Positions 46,530-59,460 of a stretch of 64,000 nt of DNA are shown piece after piece. Made by a program: the position numbers and the translations under genes. Source of the DNA: Erythrocercus mccallii (taxonomy: Eukaryota; Chordata; Aves; Passeriformes; Dicruridae); the NCBI GenBank assembly GCA_013397435.1, contig VZRG01000728.1, positions 13,242 to 77,241 on the forward strand, given 5' to 3'. The notes below the pieces were generated by a model, which saw only the letters and a program-made list of their open reading frames with translations, was not told the DNA's origin and did no database searches. The first letter of the stretch is position 1; every line of letters starts with the position of its first letter.

Positions 46530-46809
46530 GCCTGGGAGTCAGTCTCTTTTCCCAGGTAACAGGAGAAAGGATGAAAGGAAATGGCCTCAACATGTGCCAG
46601 GGGACGTTTGGGTTGGGCATCAACAAAAATTTCTTCACCAAAAGGGTTGTGCAACCCAGGGCAGTGGTGAAATCACCACTCCTGAGGGGACTTAAAAGCT
46701 GTGTGGCTGTGGCACATGGGGACATGGGTTAGTGGTGGCCTTGGCAGTGCTGGGGAATGGTTGGACTTGATCTCAGATCTCTTCTCCAATCTAAAGGATT
46801 CTGTGACTC
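46530..46809 (+). mobile_element. CR1 LINE 3' end, distinct subfamily
   Basis: Plus-strand CR1 tail of a subtype different from the other copies. The landmarks are CCTGGGAGTCAGTCTCTTTT, GAAAGGAAATGGCCTCAACA, GTGCCAGGGGACGTTTGGGT, AATTTCTTCACCAAAAGGGT, GTGGCACATGGGGACATGGG, GGCAGTGCTGGGGAATGGTT and GGACTTGATCTCAGATC. It ends CCAATCTAAAGGATTCTGTG. It is about 280 bp and 5'-truncated. It appears moderately diverged. Confidence 0.92.
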
Positions 46810-49553
46810 CTTCTCTCTATGTGGAGTGAACATGCAGCCTCGACAGCAAGCTAAACTTTTGAACTTTTCCTATATATTCTCCAGACACTCTTGCAGATCC
46901 TTCCCCAGTTAATTTAATGCTGCTGAAAGGCTGCAGATTGATAGCTCAAGAGACCAAAGCCTGTTGTTACAAGCAGGTAATTATTCAGTAGGATAAATGC
47001 TTCCTCCCATCACCCTGTCACAGTGACTCCAGCCTGGGAGCAGTCAGACCAGGGCTGGGATGGGGGCACTGCCTCTGCTACAGCTCCATGCCAGTCACAG
47101 ACCTAGCATGGATTTTAGGATGTAGCTATCTCTGCACTGGAAAATGGAGGGAGGGTGCCAACGCTTATAGATCTCTCTATTACCAAGCTGGCTCTGTTAC
47201 AAGCGGCACACAGCAATTTCAGTGAGCAGCCTTCCAGCCTCAAGCCAGGGCACAAGGGTTTGAGGAAATGTTAACAATATCACCCAGTGTGACAAGGGAA
47301 CTATACTTTTAATCAGCTCTGCTCCTTGAGGTGATCGCTCTCTCCCGCTCTGCTCCTCCTAGCACAGCACAGAGAAGGGGAAAGCACTTCACTGGCTCTG
47401 AGGGGTTTTATTTCCTTATCAAGACGGGTGATTTTTATCATTGCTGTTCTTCTGGTTTGTCTCACTTTCATCAAACTGCTGGGCCTATTAAATGAACAGA
47501 GGATCACTCCATATATTTCAGTTGGGATTAAACCCCCTGCTCTGATATCCTGCTTTTTGCTGTTACAATCTCTTCTTGGCCACATCACCCTGTAGGGGCT
47601 GACACTCAGTCAACAGCCCCTGATTTCCTCTGCACAGGAGTGCAAAATCCTCCTGTACCTTGTGTATTCCTTGCAACATGAATCTGTACAAACCAGGGCA
47701 GTGGGAACAGAGATGATAATTGGAATGGATCAGTTAATAACTAGTGAACGAAAAGTCAGTCCTTAAGGTGAGGGTCTGCTCCTGGTCATTCATTAATGCC
47801 TGAAACCTCCTGGCTTTGCTGGGGCAGGCATTGCCCAAGGTGAGATACAAGGAGCTGGGTACTCCTTTGCATATTTATGGGAATCTTCTACTATATGAAC
47901 TGGCAACTTTGCTATCAATCCTATTCCATCACTGTCTCTATTAAATGTTCATGTAACCCAGGGTTGTATAACTGGCTGAGAGGACACCCTCGTGGATGTC
48001 AGGAAATGTGTATTCTATTTCCTGTACCATGTTGGATAATGGATTCTCCATGGGTTTGGTTTTCCATATGTAAATCTGGGATACTAATCCCTAACCTGTT
48101 CCTGGAATTTATGGAGCTTAATGGATGAGAAGTTATACCTAATTAAGCACAAGTGATTGGTATGGAAGAAGATAAGGGGCTGGCTCTGATTGTGCCCTGC
48201 TGTTCAGACATGATCTTTACCCCAAATATTTCTGCTAAAACACCAATGTTCCAGCAGAGCTGGTAACATCCCCAGTCCCAGGTACAGTATCTTTGCAAGC
48301 CACTACATAATGCTGCGGCAGATAATTCTGACAGCCAGCTCCCACAGGAAATAACAGCATCAGAAACTCGACCACCTTCCAGTGAAAGAACAAGATGTAC
48401 TCCCGAAATTGCCTGCTCAGTCATCAAGGCTCAGCAGCACGTACATCAGGAGCAGAAACAAACCCTCTCCAAATACAACACCAGGCTGCTTCCACAGGGG
48501 AGGACAGGAGAAAGAAAGCATGTGAGGGATGTTACTCATCTCTTTCATACACTGCTCTGAAGTGCATCAATACATGGTGCGGGGGTGGCACAAGAAATGA
48601 CACAGCCTCACGAGTCATGCAGGGCTTGGGGCAAATGCTGGTGGCCAGCTATGCTCCATTTCTTTGGAAAAATGGAGCCAATAAACACTTACTGCTCTGC
48701 AAAGACTGCAACTTCTTTCTTAGGAGCAGAGCTGCCACTGAATGTGCACCAGCTGGTAGGAAAAGCTTTGCAGTTCAATAGCACCTTCTATCTGCAAGAC
48801 TCTGCTAAAATAATAATAGTTGCTCTGCTCTCTCTAGTGGAACATAATAATGAAATGGAAAACAGATGATTTTTTTTGCCTGTAGGACATGAAAATAATT
48901 GATTTAGGATTATAATTTTTAATAGTAGGACTCTGGAAGTCCTAAAACTCCCTAGGAGCTGGGAGCATATTCCAATGGAAAGATGACTCAGTGCTGCTCA
49001 TTCTTATTCTGCTTGTTCTTGTTCACCAAACATCCTGTGTTGGCCACAGTTACAGAGCAGATTTGAGGATATGGGGCTGTGGGAATCTTTGGTCTGAAGT
49101 GATATGACAAATCTTATATCTTTATGGTTTAACTCATGTTGGATTCATTAGGAAACTGATGTGTTGGAAGCAGAGGACAAGGAGGGACCTTGTCATGTCA
49201 ATGCCCACTGCCAAGGCAGGAACCACAAATAAATGACAGCTGGTGGCATTTTCAGGAGGCCTCTCTCCTCTGCAAGAAGGATTTCAGTGTAACAGGTAAA
49301 AACACTCAGAAGGGTAAAACTATCCTCATGATCAGGGCCAGCCACTCCTCTTTTATTTCAAGCATTTGGATGTTCTTTCCTCCAGCTCTAATGGATTTAT
49401 AAATATTTGTAATGGTTCAGATGTTTGAGTGGAGTAAGATGATCTTACTTTGGAAGTGTTAAATGTATTTCCTCACAAAACAATTGTCACTCTGTGACAA
49501 CACCACGTGACCTTTTGATGGCTGCAGTAACAGTCTGAAAGGGCTGGGAGGGG
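46810..49553. other. Non-coding DNA, no gene recognised
   Basis: This is unique sequence. Minus-strand open frames near 47,313-47,588 and 48,143-48,427 are under 100 codons and unrecognised. A pyrimidine-rich repeat-free block at 47,300-47,590 could be conserved non-coding DNA, but no motif supports this. Confidence 0.45.
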
Positions 49554-49617
49554 AGGTTGGAATGAGATGACTTTTAGAGACCCTTCCAACCCAAACCATC
49601 CTTGTGATGATTCTTTG
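49554..49617 (+). mobile_element. CR1 LINE 3' end fragment
   Basis: GGTTGGAATGAGATGACTTT, TAGAGACCCTTCCAACCCAA and ACCATCCTTGTGATGATTCT form the last 64 bp of a plus-oriented CR1, including a degraded terminal repeat. Confidence 0.85.
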
Positions 49618-50286
49618 TCTTGTACACACTCATTGAAATCTTGGGCTGAAGTCACACACGTCTACCTCAGCAGCCACTTCAGGTGACCCTAAAGAACCAC
49701 AAACTATTATCTCTACAGATGTTCCACAACTGGAAGATTATTTGATCAAACCTAACATGGGTTTTAATTAATTCAGCAAATATTGAATCCATTAACAACT
49801 GTTGCTTAGAAAGTAAATTCCATGGGGCAGGAATAGATGGGATCTCTGTATTGACTATTACACAAAACATATTGACCACATCAATAGCAAACAGGGATCT
49901 AGAATGCCAGTCACTGAATACAGATAGAATTCAGCAATTTCTTTTTATTTGAGGATGAAACTCCCACTGTACCAGCAGATTTCAACAGAACCACTTGCCT
50001 GCTCAAATCAAATCAAGTATTTTGGAAATAAAATCTGAAACAGTTAAAAATGATGCCTGAGAATTGAGGTGCAGCTGAGTGACCCCAATCATATGATCCG
50101 GAGAGGGGAAATTTTGATTTGTGTGACAATTTAATGATTTACAAGGTGCAGCTCTCATGGGATGGCAGGGCAGAAATCTAATTCTATTGGAGTAGACAAA
50201 AGCCAGGGAGGATTTGGGTGTATCAAAATTGTTCTGTAAACTCAAGATATTAATAATATTGCTATGTGTTAATTTTATCACAGGAA
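49618..50286. other. Non-coding DNA, no gene recognised
   Basis: This is AT-rich unique sequence between two CR1 fragments. No element or gene is supported. Confidence 0.5.
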
Positions 50287-50430
50287 GCATAGAATTATAA
50301 ATTGCCTGGGTTGGGAAAAATCATCTCATTCCACTCCCTGCCATGGGCAGGGACATCTTCCACTATCTCAGGTTGCTCCAAGCCCCGTCCAACCTGGCCT
50401 TGGACACTTCCAGGGATAAGATATCCGCCA
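50287..50430 (-). mobile_element. CR1 LINE 3' end
   Basis: Inverted CR1: AGCATAGAATTATAAATTGC, CTGGGTTGGGAAAAATCATC, CCACTCCCTGCCATGGGCAG, GGACATCTTCCACTATCTCA, GGTTGCTCCAAGCCCCGTCC and GGCCTTGGACACTTCCAGGG. It is 5'-truncated near 50,430. Confidence 0.95.
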
Positions 50431-52888
50431 CAAATTACAAACTGAACATGATGTTAAACGCAAATGGGAGCAATTCCTGATGCATGCCTAAAATATGGAG
50501 CTAGTCTCACAGGATTTCTTCCTTTTACTTTAATTAATGCTGAAAATTAATTGCTACAAATTATTTGGTTAGTCAAAATAGAGGAGTCAGATTATAAATA
50601 GATTTTTTTAAACAAGTTACATGAAACCATGATACAAAAGTTCACAGTAATTAGTCCCCTACTAACAGTAAAATAGAAATTGGAGTGAACCTGTTTTGGT
50701 TCTTTTCCTTTTATCAAAATTATCTACTTTCATTTTTTAATTTTTACTTATCAGATTTTTATCACACTGGACCAGTGAGTCATAGGCAGAATGCTATCAA
50801 AAAATAAAACAGCACAAAATATTGACATGTGGGGAGGAGAAACAGAAGGGGGATTTAATGTTTCACTGGTATTGAGAAGAAAGTCCAATTCCTGTTCCTA
50901 GTTGCAAGGCAGGCTAGTGCAGGAATGCTTTCCAGCACAGCATCCTGCAGGGTTCCTCCTGCCCTGTCCAGGAAAACCATCCCCTGCCCACCAGAGCCAG
51001 CTCAGCTCAGCAGATGTGACCATGCTGTCAGCAATGCTGCATCCATCAGGGATAGCTCATCTGCCCTGTCCCAATGTGCAGGCACTGCTCCCCACAAGGA
51101 ATTACACGACTTTTGTTTCTTTAAAAGGGTTGGTGGGAAATCATGCTGAGGTCTGGGAGCACTGACAACAGGATTGCTGTTGGACAAAGCTGGCTGTCTG
51201 CTATGCTCCCAGCAGTTCTCATAGCAGCAGAGGAAAACCACAAGTTTCTTTTCAAATCAAGCAGTCCATTAGTATTTTACATGTCTGCTTTGATGATTGA
51301 TTGACACTCAGAGAAAGATGCTGTAAAATCTTCTGGATTAATGGGAGAAGTGGTTTGCAAGACAGAGGAGGTTTTTGCACAGATTAAATCCTGCTGACGC
51401 ACCAGTTCTGCAGAAAGCGTCTGAGGAGCACAGGAGGAAGGTGACAGGGAGCTCTTGCTCTCCCAAACTGAGGGTCAACCAACTGCATCCAGATGTTCCG
51501 GCACAGCTGTGCAGCCCTTTCAGCTGCCAACCCTCCCTTCTCACCCTCCTTGCCCTTCAGACTTGCCCTTCAAAGTGCTCTTGCAGCAACCCCCAAAGCC
51601 CCTTTCCCTCTCCTGGAAGTCCCATGAGCACCAGAACCTGGTGCTGGGTCCCTGGAGGTGGCTCTTCAGCTGGGAGACCCAGCCTGGGGTAACACGATCC
51701 ACCTGAACTCAGGGAGACTAAAATAAACTCAAAAGGAGATGACAAGCTTCTAGTAGCACAATTTTTATTCACATCACTCCAGCTGGCAGGTTGGAGAGGG
51801 AATGGCATCTTCCAGGAGCTCTGCTTTATGGAGAACAGCATTATCCTGGAGGAGAGCCCCTGACAGGGCTGCAGCACTATCACTCTGCACAGGAACTAGC
51901 TTCATCCTATCATAATCTCCCTCCAATTTTTCTCTGTATTTTAATGTATATTGTTCCAAAAGTACAATTTTATTTGAAATGGAGTTTATTTCAGACTCTG
52001 AAGCATCAAATTTAATTTCAAGATGTTTTATTGTTGGACGAATTTTTTTTTCTTTTTAGTGAGCAATTAGAATCGTAGTAGATAACAAGCACTGAGTTTC
52101 TACTCTGCAAATGTAACTGTTTCAAAGGCAGATACAGATCAAGAACTGACATTTATTCCCTCACTGTTACCCACACTTTAGATTTTTTCAAATGCTTTTA
52201 TTCACTATCGCCTCTGGACCAGCATCATCAAAACATTATGTTTGGAAAGATCATTCCTGTGGGGACTCTGCACTGCAGGAGTGCAGCTTTTCAGACTGCC
52301 TGTATCAGCTTTGGATGGAAATCTCTGCACTGTCACTTCAGAGAACTCAGTCCAGCAGGTGGTTTATGATGCCGAGGAAGCTGTACTGCAAAAAAAAGGA
52401 ATGTTGGATTTTGTTAGTAGAAACAAAGTTTTGTGTGGATCCATGCCAAGGAAGATGAGGTTTACGAGTCCAATACTTCTGGTGCACACGAGACATTATA
52501 TCAGTGGTGAGAAATTTATTGCAATCATCTTCCTATTTCCATTTCTGCCTCCTTTTGGTGACATAATAGTATAAAGAGGAAAGGTCACACCTTGATGCCA
52601 AGATGATTCATAACTTTAATACCAGAAGGAACAATTGACCTAAACAATCTTTGGCTAATGTGTATTTCCAGCAATGCTTTCAGTCTTGATCCAAAGCCAA
52701 ACAAATAGCAAAATATCCACCATAAGGATGTTGTAAGATGTTCAGAACCACCTGCCTGAGGAAGGAGGCTGATACCCAGGGGAAGGTCTCTAAGAAGCCA
52801 AGGCAGAGCTGACCAAGCTCTACATGGAATTGTCTTTCAGTGGAGATGGTCCCATAGCAGGGGCTTCTCTGCAGGGCAGCTCTTGTTG
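50431..52888. other. Non-coding DNA, no gene recognised
   Basis: AT-rich sequence at 50,440-50,880 gives way to a GC-leaning patch at 50,900-51,720. There, overlapping frames up to 108 codons on both strands are unsupported. I see nothing else up to the LTR. Confidence 0.45.
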
Positions 52889-53346
52889 TGATGCCTTAAG
52901 TTTGAGCTTTCCTGTATTTCAGGCTCTGTGCTGCCCAGGGGTGCAGTTCTGAGTCTCACATTCAGTGTCACTCAGCTCTGCACACAGCAGGGACACAAAA
53001 CAAATCCTTTTCCTGCTGGAGACCAAGGACAATGATTACAATGGTTTTCAGGCCCAAAAGCACAAACAAGGGTGGCTGAAGGCAGGAACAAGGAGGATGG
53101 GACCTCACAACCTGAAGCTGGGATTGGACAATTAAACCCCAATATGCAAATGGACCAAAACTTATGAAAGTGTGAGACCTCGTGACCATTTGTCCATTTT
53201 GTGACCATTTTGGGTCCACCTTGGGTGTAGCCCTGGCCAGGCTCTTGTCCTGCCCAAGGTGTACCCTAGAGGCCTTTCAATAAATATCTACTTTATTCTC
53301 TAGCTCTGTCCAGTGTCTGTTTCAGGTCAGCCTGCCCAAGGCATCA
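52889..53346 (+). mobile_element. Endogenous retrovirus solo LTR
   Basis: A 458-bp element starts TGATGCCTT and ends AAGGCATCA, a perfect 9-bp terminal inverted repeat of TG...CA type. It is flanked on both sides by GTTG (52,885-52,888 and 53,347-53,350), a 4-bp target-site duplication. Near its right end AATAAA (about 53,279) is followed by a T-rich stretch and the terminal part, as expected of a U3-R-U5 layout read on the plus strand. No internal retroviral sequence or second LTR lies nearby, so this is a recombination-derived solo LTR. A 4-bp duplication is most typical of class I (gamma-like) elements, but the family is not certain. Open frames on its minus strand are not genes. Confidence 0.85.
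53276..53290 (+). promoter_or_regulatory. LTR polyadenylation signal
   Basis: The AATAAA hexamer inside TTTCAATAAATATCTAC lies about 65 bp before the right end of the LTR, the expected place for the R-region poly(A) signal. Confidence 0.6.
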
Positions 53347-53350
53347 GTTG

Positions 53351-55231
53351 CACTCACTGAAAGTAGCCTGGAAGTGAAGTTATGATGGTTTCCCCAGTGT
53401 AGAGCATTGACAAAGCCATGGATACACAAAAGGGATGAAACCAAGATTCAGGAGAGCACAATGGCATTTTCTGCTGGTGTGCAGCTCCCCAGGGGAGTGA
53501 GGTGAAACTCCTTCCATTGCTTTGCCTGCTCTGTTTGGCTCTGCACAAAGGCAGGCAGGAGATGCCAATGAGAGAGCACAAACAACATGGGAGGGAGAAA
53601 TCTGGGCCACCATTTCTGTGTCTGAACTGCAGTTTGGGCTCTGGGAAGAGACCTGAGAGTAGGAAAGGGCCACACATACAGCCCCAGCCCTGACTGGTGA
53701 GTTGGAAGCATATGGACTCCATAGGAAGTTCTACCTAGAGCAGGTTAATATTATCCAGAGGACACCAAGCCAAGCTGTCAGAGAAACTACTGCTTTAAAA
53801 AACCAGGAACTGTGTCACAGCATGACAAACATATGCACAGATTGATTCTGGCTACAAACCAAGAAATCTGTACAACCAAAGAGCTCAGCTTTTAGTTGTA
53901 GCCATGAGGACACGATTAGGATATGACCTGCTCCTGCAACAGTCAGGCCAGCCAGGAAAGGCCAATGGCTCTTGAAATACTTCTGCTGGAAGAAAATTTT
54001 GGTACCAAGTATGACAAGAAAAATGTAAAAGAGAAAATAGAAGCAAATGGAAATGTGAACTGTATGCTTGGCAAAACAGGCTTGGGTGGGAATAAACCAA
54101 AGAAATCCAAAATACAGACAGGAATCTTGAAACAGGTGATTAACAAAAACATAGACCAAGGTTCAGAAGTTTTTGTTGCATCCAGAAGATCCCATGTGAA
54201 GAGGCAGATTGTCTCATACTCCTGTGTTAGCCCTTCAATCCAATTACATCTGGTAGAAATAAAAGCTGACAGACACAGCAGGTGTTATCAATGCGATTTT
54301 TGGGAAGCAGCCATCCATACACAGAGCATCACCAGGACCCAAATGGGCACCTTTGGCAACCTCAGCAAAGAACCTGGCTGTTGAATTGGAAAGTGTTTTC
54401 CTAGCCCAGAACACAGAGGGTTGTTGAGGGCGACAGAGCATGGAGCCAGGTATTGCTGAGCTGCTGCTCATGGCTCCCTGAGTGACCAGATACAGCACCT
54501 TAGACCATTCCACACCTTTCCCAAAAGTGCCTCTCAAGTTTGCTTTTACTCCCCAAACCCCCAAGCCAGTTTCTCTCTTCTTTTCATTTGCTTCTCACAC
54601 AGGAGCTAAATAAAATCCTGCGCAAGTTTTGAAAAGAGGTAATAAAGATAACATCCTGTGTTTAGATTAGAGAGTAAAAAGGGATGGAAGGGATGCATAA
54701 TCAACCTCGAGGACATAAACTGCCAAAAGAGCCTGGGAATTGGAATGAAAATTTAGTCTGGGTAGAGTTTGCTGTTAATTGATACTTGAGGAGGTCCTTG
54801 AACATTCCCTGGAATTTGGTAGTAGGCTCTACCCAAAGTGAAATCCTACAGTTTGGTGGGGCAGTGTGTCTGCATGGTTTGTGTACAGCACAACCTTTTG
54901 GGTTCTGCATTGCCAATACCAACACTGTGCCACTTGCAGTGACACATCACCATGTCACCAGTCCCAACTTCATTGGTGTCTTCCTCCTTCATGGAAAGAC
55001 TTTCAAATGGTGCCTGGTAACTTCATGTAGATGGTCACAGCTCTGATTTACACAAAGCTCCCAAGGTCCACATTTATGACCCCAAGATCTGATCACATTA
55101 CAAACATAAAAGATTTCCAATTATATTATCTTGATTTCCATCACTGCCCAATTGCAGTTCTCCTAACTTTGTCTTTTTTCATGTTTCCTTTTGTTTCCCT
55201 GCCCCACAGACTGCAGAGCACCCATTGCACA
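53351..55231. other. Non-coding DNA with one protein-like open frame
   Basis: The frame at 53,923-54,384 (plus strand, 153 codons) is Lys/Glu-rich and stop-free in fairly AT-rich DNA. It shows no domain, lacks a recognisable promoter or splice context, and shares its region with minus-strand frames. I do not call it a gene. The rest is unique and featureless. Confidence 0.4.
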
Positions 55232-55300
55232 GTGCCCAGTTCATGGATGGGGAAATGCCACACAGAGAAATTCCTAACTTAGCCCCAGTCCTATGGGAGT
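55232..55300 (-). mobile_element. MIR SINE relic
   Basis: CAGTTCATGGATGGGGAAAT, GCCACACAGAGAAATTCCTA and ACTTAGCCCCAGTC correspond to the reversed MIR segment 'TTACAGATGAGGAAACTGAGGCACAGAGAGGTTAAGTAACTTGCCC' (landmark, split in family descriptions). The order is kept, but divergence is high. Confidence 0.5.
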
Positions 55301-58300
55301 CCTGCAGAACCGAAGGGAAGTGAAGGCCTTTAAAACCAAGTCCTGACTACCAAATTGGCCTCTTTTCCTCCCAGGAAGTTATTAAGCCCCTGCAAAATCT
55401 TGAACCTCTACCACAATGGCATTTGCAAAAGAGGATTTTAATGTTTAAACAGTGCTTGAGTTAAAAATATATTGAACATTCCATTTACATTTTGGACAAA
55501 GTATATTGAATTTACCATGAAAATATTCCTATAGAGGCAAGATAAAATAAATGAAAAGACAGCTCTCCTTGTATTTCATTTTTTTTTCCTGTAGAACTAA
55601 TATAGGATTAAAGAGGAAAACCTGGTAGCTGCAGGAACAAGTTTGAGCAATCACTTGTCACTTGCAGTTAGCACAAAAATGTATTATAACAAGATATTAC
55701 TTGTAGAATTTCCTCTATAAATCTTTTATTCATTCCAAGGAATCCCAGGCCAGGCATTTGCCATACTGCTTTGTCAAAAATAATGCCCAGCATAAATGGT
55801 GTGCGAGAGACCATGAACATCAGAGATAACAAGAGTACTAACACCTTATGGGCCTTAAAAACCCAGAAGTGGTATTTCTGGTCTCTCATTAAAACTGGAA
55901 TAAAAATATTGTTTAAGAATGACTTTTATGCTTAACTATTAAATGCAGCATTGATTCTTTGCTTATGGTTTCCCCTACTTTTCTTCTTATAAATTGCTGA
56001 GTGAATGTAAACAAGAAAGTAAATTTTTATGGCCCCATTCTGTTGCTGGGCAGGAGAATAACTGAGAGCTGAAACAACCTGGCAACCTAAATGAGGATCA
56101 AGAGCAAGAGAATACCTGTAAAACACCACCCACAACTAAGAGAAGGAAGAACAAAACTGGTTGAGAGGGAGGCACAGTGCAAACCAGAGTGTTTCCATGG
56201 AGGTCAGGAAATTTTGGGCAATTTTTATGGGTGAAAGAGATGTAGGCTCTGACCTGTATCTCCTCATGAGTTCCTAAAACTGGTTTGTAGTTCAGATTTC
56301 ACAGGTGAGAGACTTCTCTCTCAGACCTACTTCCCTCTGCACCTCATGGCAGGACTGGGAACTGCTCCCTGCTTTTCAGGGAACTGCTCCTCATGGCAGG
56401 ACTGCAGCCCTGGCTAAGTGAGGGATTACCCTGGGCTGGTTTGGAGAGGGTGGACTCACACTTAGGATGAACTTTCAGATGCCCAGTGCAGAGCTGGGGC
56501 TGTGCCAGAGCAGCACTGACCTCGACTCTCAGCATTCATCCTCCCTGAACACCCACACCTTCACTAATGTGTTGCACCTCTTGGCTTTTTCTAAAGCTCA
56601 CCCAGAAAACACAATTTGACAGCTGCTACTTGCTACTGAGGACACTCTGCTGAGTCTTTCCTTTTTCAGATTTCCATATTTAAATACTGATTAGGTTTTT
56701 CTAACGGTTTCTTTGGCTTTAGCTCTCTCTCTACATTGTCTTTCTAGGGTGTTTGTCCTGCTGTACTCTTCCCATTGGGAAAAGCCACTGCCAAATCCAC
56801 ATTGGATTCCATCTCTTACCTGCTTTTTCTTCCAGACTCAGCTGGTTTGGGAGTGTGAGGGCAGAGGGTGTGGGATAACAGCGGGAAATGTGAGCTGGTG
56901 TGGCTGTGTCAGTAGGGTGACTGCGGGGAGACTAAGATAGCCCCTAAGCAAGGCAAGTTTATAAAGTGACTTTGCCAAAACCCCTAGCACATTTCTATCT
57001 CAAATAGGTAAGCGAGCTATGAGTTCATCTCTTTCTTGGAGAGGTTCTCCTTTTGTTCCCCACTGCTTCAATCTTTTCAGCAATTCTTTATTTTCTTCTA
57101 ATTCATCCCTCAGCTTTTTTCTTTAATTTCTTTTTTTCTTGACTTCCAGAGGCCATAAAGGTAAGAAACAACTTTTCTCCCAGCTCACTTATGACAAAGA
57201 GATAAGAAATAAAAAAAGATGGGTTTCCCAGATTCTCTAACACATCCTTGCTTTCACTGCAGAAGCACAAGGCATGTTTCCTTCAGCTGTAGAAAATGGA
57301 GAGCAAAGCAGGGGAGGGGAAACACCAAATGGAAGGTGACCTCTGTGTTTTGGTCTCTGCTCTAGAAGCTGCAGACTGAACCAGACTCTCTGATAACATC
57401 AAGCCTCAAAGAGACCTATGGTAGGACAGCCAAGGATGACAACATGCCCTTAATTTTCGTCAGACCTGGAAGGTGGCATCCAAATTTTCTCAGCACGAAA
57501 TTTGGAACTGCTGCAATAACTCATGCAAGTTCAAATGCCTGAGAGCCACACAACATCACCATATGTCCTACGTGCAACAACAACAACACCAAAAAAAAAA
57601 TCAGAAAATAATCTGCAAATGTTTGAAAGAATATTTCTAATTAGGAGGAGTTTTATACCCCACTTAGAAAGAGTGCTGCTGTGTTTCCAAGAGTTACTGT
57701 CTCAGCTACAGAGCTCCCATGAAAGGGAAAATTATAACCATAAACGGAAAATTATAACTGATCAAATTTTAAAGAAACCTCTAAAAATAGCTTGTCTAAA
57801 GCCCATAATATCACAATGATAAAGTCTAAGATCTCAGGCCCTCCCAGGGCTTAGAGCAAGATACACGCCATTAGGAGGTTTGGGCTTTTCCATTAATTTC
57901 TCTCTGGGATACAGACATTGCTTTTGACTCCATAGGTTTGAAAGGTAAAGAGCTGAAGCATCTTTCCAGTCCCAACTGGAATATCCCTAAACTTCCATCG
58001 AGCAGTGTCTGGGAAACAAGATTTAGCACTAAGCAGAAATTTGTCTTCCATTAGATGTGGGTGTGTCCTTGCTTCCAGAAAAGCAGGAATTCAGAGCAGT
58101 GGGTGGGCTGGAGAGAGCCCTGGCAATGATGGATTTGCAGACAACACAGGGGATTTGGTTAGAAGTGCAAGATAATTGCAGTTTGTTATCCTGCACTTCA
58201 GTTATCGCAGCAGCACTAAACCATCCATCCAGGGGCTATTTGGGATGCAAGATGACCTCTAAAGTTAAGCAGACATTACTAATCACCACTTTCTTTGCCA

Positions 58301-59460
58301 TTAATATAATAAACCACTGGTGATAGGGACCTCATCTTTTGGAGTTAAGTCCTACAGTGCTCACTAAAAGATTAAAAAGACCCAACCTCTTAATAGCCAA
58401 TGCAAGTTTTGCTTGGGCACAGTTTCTTCCAGTTACAAGGTATTTATCAGCAGCAGCAACACAATTTGTATTATACAGCCTGAGCTCACAGTTAAAGTTT
58501 ATAACAATCAGCAGAGTCATTAACTCCTACATTTGCCTTCCCCTAATCCACTGTTAGATTAAATGGTTCAATTAATAATAAATATTAGCAGTTTATTAGA
58601 TGAATAGTTACACCACTACATTAGTGTATGTGGTTGCAGAGAGACAGAAATGAAGCACCAGTTTCCCACTAAATCATTTTTAGCCAGGCACTGTACCATA
58701 TGTTGTTCTGCTGCACTCCTCTCTTCTTTACACAAAACAAAGCCAAAACCTTTGCTTCACCTGCCACTTCTCGTTATTCAGCCACGGCCCAAGGATCTCG
58801 ATGGAAATGAGGAACCAGGCTGTGCTCTGAGCAAAGCCATTGAACTCAGCAGGCTGCAGGAGGGGAGCCAGCACAGGCTTTGACCCATTTATTTGAGAAA
58901 ATTACCCCTGGACAACGAGCTAATCCTCCCCAATAAGCCTGGCTATGGGCAGGAGGAAGCACCAGATTAGCGAATTTGGTTTGCTGAAGGGACTGATCCT
59001 TAGCAGCTGGAGAGGCTGTGCTATCCCAGGCTGAAAATCCTGGTGTGATAACCTGCCAAATTGCTGCATCTGTACATGATCTGTTTCCATCTACAAAACG
59101 GATTGCAGAATTTTCTAATTTTATAAGGCAGAGGAAGGATCAGCTAAGGGGGAAAGTTGGTTGCGTTGTCCAGGAAACTCCTGTTAATATTCATTTGCTT
59201 TTTGTCAAATATCCACGGTTATAAATACATGGATCAGTTTTCAAGCACGTGGCCTAACTGGTGGGAGAGTTGGGGAGATGACAGGATGCTGGACTTTGTT
59301 CCCAGCCTCATCCCTGTCTGGACACTTGATTTCTTCCAGCTCTCCCAGCCATGACTAATGAAGCATCTTCTCATTGCTGTAAATTCATCCTTTCCAGACC
59401 TGACCTTTCCTTATAATTCTCTACTTCTTTTGCCTCCTCCCTGGGTTAATCCCATCCTGC
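55301..59460. other. Non-coding DNA, no gene recognised
   Basis: This is mostly AT-rich unique sequence. It contains an acceptor/donor pair framing 11 bases at 57,150-57,160 (see findings) and an (ACA)n-A11 tract at 57,572-57,600. Open frames under 100 codons are unsupported. Confidence 0.45.
57572..57600 (+). repeat. Short (CAA)n and poly(A) tract
   Basis: Four to five CAA units are followed by ACACC and a run of about eleven A residues. It is low-complexity DNA. Confidence 0.8.

Noticed and set aside
52968..53219. Minus-strand frames of 78-83 codons
   Set aside because: They lie wholly inside the solo LTR on the antisense strand.
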